35,439 nt of DNA. Source: an uncultured Gammaproteobacteria bacterium (GTDB lineage Bacteria; Pseudomonadota; Gammaproteobacteria; Pseudomonadales; Pseudohongiellaceae). The translations under genes were made by a program, and so were the position numbers. Shown here piece after piece: positions 26,632-35,225 of this stretch. The stretch covers positions 68,092 to 103,530 of the forward strand of contig CAJXRP010000012.1 of the NCBI GenBank assembly GCA_913060495.1, in the 5' to 3' direction. The number at the start of each line of letters is the position of its first letter. The first letter of the stretch is position 1. Below the pieces are notes generated by a model. It had not been told where the DNA came from. It saw only the letters and a list, made by a program, of their open reading frames with translations, and did no database searches.

Positions 26632-29316
26632 ATGGCGAGAAAAAATTCTATAGCTAGCGTGTTCTTGTTGGCGAGTCTGGCATTTAACGTTTCTGCACAG
26701 AACTCTGGGCAGACCAACACTGGAGAATCTCCATTATTTCGTGGTGAGCAACTATTGATGACCGGCTCTTACGCAGCGGCCACCGATATCTTTCAGATGG
26801 CGGACGGCCTTGATCGCAACGAGGGCCTGGTTGGAGCCAGTAAGGCTTTCGCGATGATGGGCAACTATCAGGAGGCGATGAGCGTTGTTGAAAGCGCGAT
26901 AGAAATGGATGAATATGCGCGCTTTCCGCTGCTCAGCACACAGCTTGCCGAAGTTAAACGAGCGGTCGGCGAATCGAAAGAAGCGCTGGTAGTACTGGAA
27001 TCAGTAGTAGCAGGTCTCGCCGAACCACCAGTGCGCACCCTGGTTCAATACGGCAGTCTCCTAGACTTTGTCGGCCAGAAGCAGATCGCGTTTTCGATTT
27101 TGGATCAGGCTGTACAGCGTTATAACAATGGTTTGGTATTTGCCTCTGAAGATGTAGCAATGGTTGCCCTGGCAAGTTGGTTAATGGGGAATTTTCATGA
27201 TGCGAATAGCCTCTTTAATGAAGCGACGCGCGCAAACCCTAATAATCTAGAAGCGCATTCCCTGTGGGCCGATTTGTTCCTAGAGAAATACAATGCCTCC
27301 GATGCTGAACGTTCCTATCAAGAAGCCTTAGATATTAATGGTCGCTATGTTCCAGCGCTTGTCGGTATGGCTAATGTAGTAGGTGATGAGCGTGCATTGC
27401 AACGAGCACTGGCTGTTAACCCCAATTCAGTTCCCGCGATGGAAACTTATGGCCAATTGCTGATGCTGAATGGCAGAGAAGAAGAGGCGCAAGAATACTT
27501 CGAGCGGGTGCTTGCACTCAATCCCGAATCGCTGAAAACACTGAGCGTACTGGCCTCGAGCGCAGCATTGGAAGAGCGCATCGCGGAATATGAAGGCTAT
27601 CTTGCGCAGGTTGAATCCTTTAGTCCAAACAATCCGGTTTTTCTAGGTAATGTCGCTGACAGCTTCGGCAATAATTATCTATTCGATCAGGCGGTGGAGT
27701 TCGCTCGTGCCGCAATCGCAGCAGATTCGCAGTATTGGCAGGGTTACACGCTGCTTGGAAGCAACCTCATTCGCCTCGGCGAAGAGGAAGAGGGCAAGAG
27801 AAACCTCGAGATAGGCTACGAAAACGATCCGTTCAATGTAATGACGTCGAATATGTTGAAGGTCTTCGACACGCTGGAGACCTACAGGACTCAAGAGAGC
27901 GAGCACTTTAAGGTGCACATGAGCGAGAATGATGCAGACATACTCTGGCCATATCTCGAACCGCTATTAGAAGAAAGTTGGGACACATTGACGGCGAAGT
28001 ATGGCTATGAGCCCGAAGGGCCAATTCTGATTGAGGTGTTCGAAAAATCAGAGGATTTTGCCGTGCGTTCGGTAGGTCTCCCAGATATCGGTCCTCTAGT
28101 CGGAATCTGCTTCGGTAAGGTAATCACGCTGATCTCCCCGGATACACTTTCCGCAAACTGGCAGGAGATTGTATGGCATGAGTTTATGCATGTAATCACC
28201 TTGCAGATGACCGGCAATAGAATGCCGCGGTGGCTCTCCGAGGGAATTTCTGTCTATGAGGAACGTGAGGGTAGACCTTACTGGGGCCGAAGTCAGGGTC
28301 TGGATCTGGTTCGCGCCGCCGAGCAGGACAAGCTGTTACACGTCGCCGACTTAAATTCTGGTTTCTCCGGAGCGCAGAACAGCGCGGATCTAGGCTTCGC
28401 TTATTTTCAATCTTATTTGGTTGTTGATTTCATAGCCGATGAATACGGTTTTGAAAAGTTGGTCGAGTTGGTAGACCAATATGCATTAATTAAAGACGAA
28501 GAAGAGCGGTTTGATGAAGTCTTCGATCAGAGTCTGGGTCAGTTCGATACAGCCTTCAGAAATTGGATAGATCGTCGCGTCGCTGAGATCAACGTCTATG
28601 TGCATACCGAAGATGTGCCAGACGAAGGCGATGGCCACGGCCATGGCGTGCGCGAGAACTCCAGCGCAATACTCGCCGAACTGTATAACAACGCATCATT
28701 GAAGCAGCATATGCGGGCTCGAATTGAAGAGAATGATCGCGACTTCCAGGCCTACCTGCAGCTGGGCATCGTATTGTTTAAGGAAGAGAGTTTCTTCGAG
28801 GCAAAGCAATATCTAAATCAAGCCTATGAACTGCTGCCTTCTTACACTGGCTATCCTAGCCCTCCTTTGGTGCTATCGCAGATCTACGAGCAGGAAGGCA
28901 ACCGCGATGCACAGCTACAACAATTAGAATTGCTCTTAGAGAATCTCCAGCACGATTATGCCTCGGCGATCATCCTGGCTGAGGCTGCTCTAGAAGAGAA
29001 TAATTTTGAGCGTGCTGGGTACTACATCGATCGTGCCATTCAGGTAGACCCGTACCGTTCTGACGTACATCAATTGAAGGCGAATTACGCTGAGACAATC
29101 GGTGATAGTCAGCTCGCAGTTACCGAGTACGAAGTGCTGCTAAAACTCGAGATCAATGATCCAGCGGAAGCGCAGACGAACCTTGCAGAAGCCTATTTGA
29201 ATAATGGTCAGGCTTTGCAGGCGAAGGAAAACATCTTAAGAGCATTGGAAACTGCTCCTAGCTATCAACGTGCACAGAGAATATTGCTGCAATCAATCGA
29301 TGGAGACTCGGATTAA
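26632..29316 (+). CDS. Exported TPR protein with HExxH metallopeptidase centre (peptidase MA-like)
   Basis: An 894-residue periplasmic protein. The signal peptide is residues 1-~22 (ends VSAQ). Residues ~30-410 are tandem TPR-like helical repeats (ALAVNPNS and ALNPES loops). The metallopeptidase centre follows: HEFMH at 516-520 with a downstream glutamate, Glu537 in WLSEGISVYEE, the gluzincin arrangement of zinc ligands. A His-rich patch (GDGHGHG) lies near 670, then more TPR repeats to the end. All catalytic residues expected by motif are present, so it may be the active peptidase of the locus. ATG at 26632 gives a clean signal peptide; an upstream ATG at 26590 would overlap the previous gene and bury it. 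Confidence 0.85.
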   Translation: MARKNSIASVFLLASLAFNVSAQNSGQTNTGESPLFRGEQLLMTGSYAAATDIFQMADGLDRNEGLVGASKAFAMMGNYQEAMSVVESAIEMDEYARFPLLSTQLAEVKRAVGESKEALVVLESVVAGLAEPPVRTLVQYGSLLDFVGQKQIAFSILDQAVQRYNNGLVFASEDVAMVALASWLMGNFHDANSLFNEATRANPNNLEAHSLWADLFLEKYNASDAERSYQEALDINGRYVPALVGMANVVGDERALQRALAVNPNSVPAMETYGQLLMLNGREEEAQEYFERVLALNPESLKTLSVLASSAALEERIAEYEGYLAQVESFSPNNPVFLGNVADSFGNNYLFDQAVEFARAAIAADSQYWQGYTLLGSNLIRLGEEEEGKRNLEIGYENDPFNVMTSNMLKVFDTLETYRTQESEHFKVHMSENDADILWPYLEPLLEESWDTLTAKYGYEPEGPILIEVFEKSEDFAVRSVGLPDIGPLVGICFGKVITLISPDTLSANWQEIVWHEFMHVITLQMTGNRMPRWLSEGISVYEEREGRPYWGRSQGLDLVRAAEQDKLLHVADLNSGFSGAQNSADLGFAYFQSYLVVDFIADEYGFEKLVELVDQYALIKDEEERFDEVFDQSLGQFDTAFRNWIDRRVAEINVYVHTEDVPDEGDGHGHGVRENSSAILAELYNNASLKQHMRARIEENDRDFQAYLQLGIVLFKEESFFEAKQYLNQAYELLPSYTGYPSPPLVLSQIYEQEGNRDAQLQQLELLLENLQHDYASAIILAEAALEENNFERAGYYIDRAIQVDPYRSDVHQLKANYAETIGDSQLAVTEYEVLLKLEINDPAEAQTNLAEAYLNNGQALQAKENILRALETAPSYQRAQRILLQSIDGDSD

Positions 29317-30154
29317 ATTGCTTATCCTCAAAAGACTCTTACTGCTTGTGCCCGCCTGCTTGCTGCTTGTCAGCATGTTCGCGTCTGGGCAGGTATTGCA
29401 GTTCGACAATGAGGGCGACCCAGAAATTTACGGCAATGAGATTACCGATTTTCAGTGGATAAGAGGGATGTATACGAACCACGCGGGCGGTAGTAGGGGG
29501 TTTGGCAGGCGTAGTCGTGGCGGTTGGTGGGATACGGACTATCCAGATTCCGATGAAAATTTTCTGCGCGGCGTGCAACGCTATACAAATATCGATACGA
29601 ACCCACGCAATCACGAGTTTATTGAATTAACCGATCCTCGACTTTTTGAGAACATCTTCCTCTACATGAACTGGAAGAGGGTACCAATCGGCTCTTCATA
29701 CAGCGGACCTAACTTCTCTCCTGATGAAATCGAAGCATTAAGGGAGTTTATGTTTCGTGGTGGCTTCGTCATGGTAGATGACTTCTGGGGACAGCCGCAT
29801 CTCGATGATATGTTTATGGAGATGGGTAAGATATTTCCCGAGCGTGAAATCATTAAGTTGAATAATACCCATGAAATATTTCATGTGTTCTTCGACATCG
29901 ATGAAGTCGCACAGGTGCCAGGGCGTATGGTTACGTGGGACTTCGGCGGATTCATGAACCTCGATGACCCTAGCTATCCGCCTGAGGTCTATGCGGTTCT
30001 GGACGACGACGGGCGGGTCATGATGGTGGCAAATTACAATACAGATCTGGGGGATGGTTGGGAGCATACTTTTTATAAAGGCTACCCTACTAAAGCCACG
30101 AATGACGCTTACAAGATTGGAATTAACTTCTTGATGTATGCGTTCAGTCATTAA
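29300..30154 (+). CDS. DUF4159 domain protein, exported or membrane-anchored
   Basis: A 284-residue protein. The hydrophobic stretch ~8-30 is a signal peptide or anchor. The DUF4159 region covers the rest: FENIFLYMNWKR (116-127), then EIEALREFMFRGGFVMVDDFWG ending at 164, then a C-terminal part with VYAVLDDDGRVMMVANYNTD. DUF4159 is related by fold to GATase-like domains and its function is unknown. A glycine/arginine-rich patch (63-75) stands out. ATG at 29300 overlaps the end of the preceding gene by 17 bases, suggesting translational coupling; a start further left would only add a basic tail. MoxR follows after 72 bases. Confidence 0.83.
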   Translation: METRIKLLILKRLLLLVPACLLLVSMFASGQVLQFDNEGDPEIYGNEITDFQWIRGMYTNHAGGSRGFGRRSRGGWWDTDYPDSDENFLRGVQRYTNIDTNPRNHEFIELTDPRLFENIFLYMNWKRVPIGSSYSGPNFSPDEIEALREFMFRGGFVMVDDFWGQPHLDDMFMEMGKIFPEREIIKLNNTHEIFHVFFDIDEVAQVPGRMVTWDFGGFMNLDDPSYPPEVYAVLDDDGRVMMVANYNTDLGDGWEHTFYKGYPTKATNDAYKIGINFLMYAFSH

Positions 30155-30226
30155 TAACGAAGCGAATTCTAATTAGCATCTTGCAGCACACAAAAAATTG
30201 AGAAAACCGGAAGATAGGAATTGGAC

Positions 30227-31276
30227 ATGACAGATATTGAAGAAGTAGCAACAGACGCAGTCGAGGCCGTAGTTATCGAAAGTCCGGATGATCTTACGCT
30301 CGTTAAGAAAATGCAGGACGGACGAGACCAGATCGTTACTGAGATCAAGAAAATCATAATCGGCCAAGATGAGATTATCGATGAATTGTTGATAGCCCTG
30401 TTCGCAGGTGGTCACTGTCTGATTACCGGTGTTCCCGGATTGGCGAAGACGTTGTTGATTAAGACTGTTGCCGATATTCTGAAGGTCGACTTTAGTCGAA
30501 TTCAGTTTACGCCAGACTTAATGCCGGCGGATGTTGTCGGCGCTGAGATCGTTGAAGAGAAAGATGGCAATCGGACGCTTAAGTTTGTTAAAGGTCCCAT
30601 CTTTACTAACATTCTTCTTGCGGATGAGATCAATAGAACGCCTCCGAAGACGCAGTCATCTCTGTTAGAGGCGATGGAAGAGCGGCAGGTAACAGCGGCA
30701 GGTGTGACCTATCCTATGTCAGCGCCTTTCTTTGTGCTGGCTACGCAAAACCCCATTGAGCTTGAGGGTACCTATCCCTTGCCAGAGGCGCAGCTCGACC
30801 GTTTCATGTTCAAGATTGAGCTTGGTTACCTAAGTGAAGAGGAAGAGGTTAGGGTGGTGAGTAGCACTACACAGACCAATGACACAACTCTGGCTCACCC
30901 TCTGAGCGGTGAAGACATCTTAGAGTTTCAGCGCATTGCACGGCAGGTGCCGGCTGCTGAAGCGGTAATTCAATACGCAGTTAGATTGGTTCATGCGTCA
31001 CGACCGCAGTCTGAGTCTAGTCCGCAGTTTGTTAAAGACTGGGTGAGTTGGGGAGCGGGTATTCGAGCCTCTCAGAATCTTATTCTCGCAGGAAAAGTTC
31101 GTGCTCTTTTAGAAGGCCGTTACAACGTATCCTACGGTGACGTACGTGCGCTTGCACCATCGGTTCTAAGGCATAGGGTGTTGCTGAACTTCCATGCTGA
31201 AGCGGAGCGAATCACAACGGATCACGTTATTCAACGGTTGCTCGAAGAAGTGCCCGAGCCGACGTCGAACCTATAG
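30227..31276 (+). CDS. moxR: MoxR-family AAA+ ATPase
   Basis: A 349-residue cytosolic ATPase. Walker A is GVPGLAKT (68-75), Walker B is LLADEIN (130-136, Asp133 and Glu134), followed by RTPPKTQSSLLEAMEE. Sensor 1 is in ATQNP. The C-terminal lid domain contains SYGDVRALAPSVLRHRV. These are standard for MoxR, a family of hexameric chaperone-like ATPases that act with DUF58 and VWA proteins in maturing other proteins or complexes. Length is normal. ATG at 30227 has AGGA seven bases upstream; the TTG at 30221 is less likely. Its two classic partners follow directly. Confidence 0.97.
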   Translation: MTDIEEVATDAVEAVVIESPDDLTLVKKMQDGRDQIVTEIKKIIIGQDEIIDELLIALFAGGHCLITGVPGLAKTLLIKTVADILKVDFSRIQFTPDLMPADVVGAEIVEEKDGNRTLKFVKGPIFTNILLADEINRTPPKTQSSLLEAMEERQVTAAGVTYPMSAPFFVLATQNPIELEGTYPLPEAQLDRFMFKIELGYLSEEEEVRVVSSTTQTNDTTLAHPLSGEDILEFQRIARQVPAAEAVIQYAVRLVHASRPQSESSPQFVKDWVSWGAGIRASQNLILAGKVRALLEGRYNVSYGDVRALAPSVLRHRVLLNFHAEAERITTDHVIQRLLEEVPEPTSNL

Positions 31277-31340
31277 TCTATTCGAACCTATTGCCCAAGA
31301 GTTATAACGTGAATTTCGCACACCAGAGTAAAAAGTTGTA

Positions 31341-32234
31341 ATGTCAGAATCGCTGAATTTTCTAGACCCTACTGTTCTAGCTGGTCTCGACAACCTCGAG
31401 CTACGTGCGCGTGTTGTTGTGGAAGGGTTTCTTTCCGGTTTGCACAAAAGCCCACACAAAGGTTTTAGTGTTGAGTTCAATGACTATCGTCACTATTCCC
31501 GTGGTGATGATATGCGGCACATAGATTGGAAGTTATACGCTCGAAGCGAAAAGTTTTATATTAAGCAGTATGAAGATGAGACTAATGTCCGTTGTATGGT
31601 TGTGTTGGATACTAGCGCCTCCATGTCTTACTCATCCGGTAGCGCGAGTAAGTTGGACTATGGCATCACTCTGGCCTCCGCGTTGGCGTATTTTATTAAT
31701 AGGCAGCGCGATGCAGTAGGTTTGATTACTTTTGATGAGAAGGTCAATGAGTACCTTCCTGCGAAGTGCCGACAGCCTCATCTCATGCGCATATTGCGTA
31801 CGCTTGCACAGATCAAACCGGGTAAGAAAACCGATGCCGTTAAGCCCTTGACCGATCTTGCCGCCTCACTCAACAAGAAGAGTATAGTGATGTTAATCAC
31901 CGATATGCTCGATGATGAGGCGCGCATTATAAAAACTCTGCAGACTCTTCGCGGAATGGGAAACGATGTGATCGTGTTTCATGTGATGGACGATGCCGAA
32001 TTGAATTTTAATTTCAACGAGGCTTCGGAGTTCGTTGATATGGAAAGTGATGAGACTTTTATTACAACGCCAGCAGCAGTCCGCAAGGCCTATCTGGAAA
32101 ATCTAAATGAGTTTCTGTCGTTCTGTAAGAAACAGTGTCAGAGCAGCGGCGTGGATTACTGCCTGCTAAATACCTCGGAGCCTCTAGACGAGGCCTTGTC
32201 TTCCTATATGAGCAAAAGAGCGAAGAGCTTCTAA
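31341..32234 (+). CDS. DUF58 domain protein (MoxR partner)
   Basis: A 297-residue, mostly soluble protein without a signal peptide or clear membrane helix. The DUF58 core is the block FNDYRHYSRGDDMRHIDWK followed by YEDET (about 46-80). It runs into a VWA-like half with an intact metal site, LDTSASM (89-95), and LITDMLDD further on. DUF58 proteins are the constant neighbours of MoxR and are thought to link the ATPase to membrane VWA proteins. It starts 64 bases after moxR, with only a weak ribosome site, and is followed one base after its stop by the BatA-like gene. Confidence 0.94.
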   Translation: MSESLNFLDPTVLAGLDNLELRARVVVEGFLSGLHKSPHKGFSVEFNDYRHYSRGDDMRHIDWKLYARSEKFYIKQYEDETNVRCMVVLDTSASMSYSSGSASKLDYGITLASALAYFINRQRDAVGLITFDEKVNEYLPAKCRQPHLMRILRTLAQIKPGKKTDAVKPLTDLAASLNKKSIVMLITDMLDDEARIIKTLQTLRGMGNDVIVFHVMDDAELNFNFNEASEFVDMESDETFITTPAAVRKAYLENLNEFLSFCKKQCQSSGVDYCLLNTSEPLDEALSSYMSKRAKSF

Positions 32235-32235
32235 G

Positions 32236-34260
32236 ATGGTATTTCTGACTCCCTTATTCTTGTTCGGTTTGCTAGCGGCGTTAATCCCAATAGCGATTCA
32301 TCTTATTCGCAAGGAAAAGCCTCCGAAGGTGATGTTCAGTACTATTCGGTTTCTAAAGAAAACCTCGAAGAAATTGATCCTCTTTCAACATATCCAACAA
32401 TGGCTATTGTTGTTGCTCAGATCTGCAGTGATCGCGCTATTGGTCTTCGCTTTCGCAAGACCGCTATTCGATCAGACGGTGGCAAGGCTGTTAGATGCTG
32501 ACCCTATGTCAGCGGTGATCATGCTCGACGTCTCTATGAGCATGCGCTATGAAGACAATTTCGATCGAGCCAAGCAGGAGGCTCTCGATATTCTGGACGG
32601 GATGACATCCGGTGACGAAGTGGCTGTAATAGGTTTCTCGAATGCCGCGGTGGTAGTGCGTGAGTTAAACACCGACATTGATAGCGCTAGATCGCTTATC
32701 AATAGTTTAGATGAGCCCGGCTATGGAACTACGCGTTATATGCCTAATATACGCCTAGCGGATCAGTTACTAGAAACTTCTCGTTATGAGAATCGTGCTA
32801 TCTATTTGATAAGCGATTTTCAAGATGTCGGCATGAGTGATGCAGAAGAGGGTTGGAAACTGGCTCCGGGTACAGCCTTTACTGGTATCGATGTCGCTGC
32901 AGAGGAAAGTAGCAACCTAGCACTTACCGATGTGAGGTCGCCGGAGCAATTGCTGGAGGATGCAGCCGAACAACAAATTCTTGCTAGAGTTCGCTCGACT
33001 GGCACCCTCTATCTAGACCAGGGTGATGTTAGTCTCTACGTTGACGGAGGGCTGATTGAGAGCGTGCCAGTAGATTTGATCGATCGTTCCGAACAGGTGG
33101 TCACATTCACGACTAGCTTCGATGCACAGGGCACTCACTATGGTGAAGTACGGGTGACGGGTGACAACTTTATAGTTGATAACTCCTATTATTTTACTGT
33201 CGATGTGTTGCCGAAAATTCGTGTGTTACTCGTCAACGGCGAAGCATCGGACGACTGGTTTGATGACGAAGGGCACTGGTTTGGTCTTGCGGTGAGCAGC
33301 GCTGCTCAATCACCTTTTTTATTAGAGACTATCGAGCCCGGTGAACTGAGCGCTGCGGTCCTCAGGCAGAATGACGTTGCGGTATTGCTAAACGTAGGTG
33401 ATCTTAGTGCCGGCCAGGCAGGGGCTATCGAGAGCTACGTGCAGAATGGCGGAAGCCTGTTATTGGCTCCGGGCGATAAGGTGACACCGGAAGTATTCAA
33501 TCGTCAGTTTGCTGATATTGTACCGGCAATTATTCAAAGTAGAGGTCAGTTAGGTCTTGATGACTATCTTGTGATCGCTGACTTTGATCGTCGTCATCCA
33601 ATTCTGAGTCCGCTGAGCAGTGATTGGTCGGCACGATTCCAGAATCATTGGTCGTTACTGCCAAATGAGACTGCAGATGTGCTCATGCAATTCGATAATA
33701 CTGAACCTGCGTTGTTGGAACGTAGTGTTGGTGAGGGGAATGTTATCCTATTTGCTTCATCCCTAGACTTAGAGTGGAATAATCTTGCGCTACAAGGTTT
33801 ATTCCTACCGTTTGTTCATGAAACTCTGCGGTATCTGGTACAACAGAATCCGAAGCAACGTGCCTATCAGGTTGGAGATAGTCTTAACTTAGATCCTTCC
33901 GGCACGGCGGAGATTATCGAAGCTACGGATGCTGTAGGTAATAGCATCCAATTTGCTAACGGCAATTTCGTAACCACAGCGGCAACGCCGGGTATGATTA
34001 ACGCGAGAGTCGATGGTAATCCAGTCAACTTTGCGGTTAATGGTATTCCTGAAGAATCCAATTTCAATCGTACTCCGGTCGCAAATCTGTACGATCAGAT
34101 AATTAATCCAGATACCGAGCCTAACCAATCCCGTGAAGTGAGGACGGCGCAACTGATCGAAGAGTTGGAGCGACCGCAGCGAGTTTGGTGGTGGATATTG
34201 TGTCTGACGACGGCGCTTATTCTTACCGAGGCCTTAGTAGCTAACCGGACTTATCGCTAG
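32236..34260 (+). CDS. BatA-like membrane VWA protein
   Basis: A 674-residue inner-membrane protein. The N-terminus is the aerotolerance-regulator (BatA) type: FLTPLFLFGLLAALIPIAIH (3-22), then RFLKK, then a second helix (~57-75). The VWA domain has the metal site DVSMS (98-102). After a beta domain, residues ~325-420 form a GATase-like domain (VLLVNGE, then GGSLLLAPGD). The C-terminal helix is ~652-668 (WWWILCLTTALILTEAL). It is translationally close to the DUF58 gene. In the Bacteroides bat operon, related proteins affect aerotolerance; the role here is unknown. The inverted repeat CCGGAC/GTCCGG (34245-34274) spans its stop codon and is followed by AT-rich DNA. Confidence 0.92.
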   Translation: MVFLTPLFLFGLLAALIPIAIHLIRKEKPPKVMFSTIRFLKKTSKKLILFQHIQQWLLLLLRSAVIALLVFAFARPLFDQTVARLLDADPMSAVIMLDVSMSMRYEDNFDRAKQEALDILDGMTSGDEVAVIGFSNAAVVVRELNTDIDSARSLINSLDEPGYGTTRYMPNIRLADQLLETSRYENRAIYLISDFQDVGMSDAEEGWKLAPGTAFTGIDVAAEESSNLALTDVRSPEQLLEDAAEQQILARVRSTGTLYLDQGDVSLYVDGGLIESVPVDLIDRSEQVVTFTTSFDAQGTHYGEVRVTGDNFIVDNSYYFTVDVLPKIRVLLVNGEASDDWFDDEGHWFGLAVSSAAQSPFLLETIEPGELSAAVLRQNDVAVLLNVGDLSAGQAGAIESYVQNGGSLLLAPGDKVTPEVFNRQFADIVPAIIQSRGQLGLDDYLVIADFDRRHPILSPLSSDWSARFQNHWSLLPNETADVLMQFDNTEPALLERSVGEGNVILFASSLDLEWNNLALQGLFLPFVHETLRYLVQQNPKQRAYQVGDSLNLDPSGTAEIIEATDAVGNSIQFANGNFVTTAATPGMINARVDGNPVNFAVNGIPEESNFNRTPVANLYDQIINPDTEPNQSREVRTAQLIEELERPQRVWWWILCLTTALILTEALVANRTYR

Positions 34261-34274
34261 TCACAATTGTCCGG
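34245..34274 (+). terminator. Possible terminator after the BatA-like gene
   Basis: Arms CCGGAC (34245-34250) and GTCCGG (34269-34274) flank an 18-base loop that includes the stop codon. A T-rich stretch (GGTTTATTTT) begins about 12 bases later. The long loop and the gap make intrinsic termination uncertain, but the 167-base gap that follows and the next gene's own leader suggest the operon ends here. Confidence 0.3.
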
Positions 34275-34427
34275 ATGTCTAGAGGGGTTTATTTTAACTC
34301 TTTGATACTTATGTGGTTAAATTTTATTCCTGCCACAAAACTTCCATAATCCAGTAAAATTAGTTCCGAATCTGATTGAAAGATCGGTTTTTTTGCGCCA
34401 TATTTGATTCACTACTGGTGCAGGATT

Positions 34428-35225
34428 ATGAAGAAAAAAGACGAACCAGAATTAGCTTATTATCCAGCAGACCCTCAATTAATGCTGCCTCAATTGTTGG
34501 CAACGTTGTTTGCTATGTTGAGTATCGCGCTTTTCTCTAACGACACTTCCGCTCAGACCTTTTCTCCCGACCTAACAAATGATTTGGCACCTAAACTCGA
34601 TGCGGCCTCTAGCAAGGTCAGTACCCTCCCTTCAGAATTTGGTGCCTACGATCAGCGTCAGATCGAATCCTTAGGAGATCTAGGTCGCTTGAGTCAGTCC
34701 GCAGGTGAGCATCAGCAGGCGTTAGCCCTTTTTAAGCAGGCTTTACACGTTGCCCGCATCAATCAAGGCTTATATCACGAATCTCAAATACCTATCGTAG
34801 ATGACATCATCTCTGCCGAGATTGCCCTACAAAATTGGAAGGAGGTGGATAATTATTACGCCTATCAGGAGCATCTCTATCGCCGTCTCTACGACACTGA
34901 CGATACGCGTCTTGAAACTGGGCTCAAAAAAATTAGTGCCTGGCATATCACTGCATTTAATGTGAATCTCGGTGGCAATCGCATCGAGCATCTACGTAAG
35001 GTAAACAAGATTTTCAGGCTGCGTAGACAAATTGCAGAAAATACGCTGTCCTCAGATGACCCTAAACTTGCCATGCTGGCAAGGAATATAAAAATTTTTG
35101 AGCGAGAGCTCTTCCTTTCCTCAGACCTGAATCGAGAGATGTCGATTCGACGACAGAATGACTCGCAATCACGAAGAAGCTCCTACCGCCAGAGCGACCG
35201 TAGATATGTTGTTGGTCGCGATTAA
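34428..35225 (+). CDS. Exported TPR-like protein of unknown function
   Basis: A 265-residue protein. A charged start (MKKKDEPE) and a hydrophobic run (~20-37, ending NDTSAQ at 38-43) form a signal peptide with a long n-region, or a membrane anchor. Residues ~66-165 show TPR-like helical pairs: LGDLGRLSQSAGEHQQALALFKQAL fits the repeat consensus, followed by a degenerate second unit. The tail is basic and serine-rich (SRRSSYRQSDRR). The ATG at 34428 is chosen; a TTG at 34404 is in frame but unlikely. It lies 167 bases after the MoxR locus on the same strand and may be an associated accessory gene or a separate unit. Confidence 0.75.
   Translation: MKKKDEPELAYYPADPQLMLPQLLATLFAMLSIALFSNDTSAQTFSPDLTNDLAPKLDAASSKVSTLPSEFGAYDQRQIESLGDLGRLSQSAGEHQQALALFKQALHVARINQGLYHESQIPIVDDIISAEIALQNWKEVDNYYAYQEHLYRRLYDTDDTRLETGLKKISAWHITAFNVNLGGNRIEHLRKVNKIFRLRRQIAENTLSSDDPKLAMLARNIKIFERELFLSSDLNREMSIRRQNDSQSRRSSYRQSDRRYVVGRD

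Noticed and set aside
29738..30151. 137-codon minus-strand open frame within the DUF4159 gene
   Set aside because: Antisense shadow; the plus-strand gene has clear family motifs and operon context.
19418..34260. Anti-phage defence island
   Set aside because: Caspase-like and MoxR/VWA proteins occur in defence systems, but the peptidase-fold proteins here carry signal peptides and would be periplasmic, and no phage, integrase or other defence gene is near.
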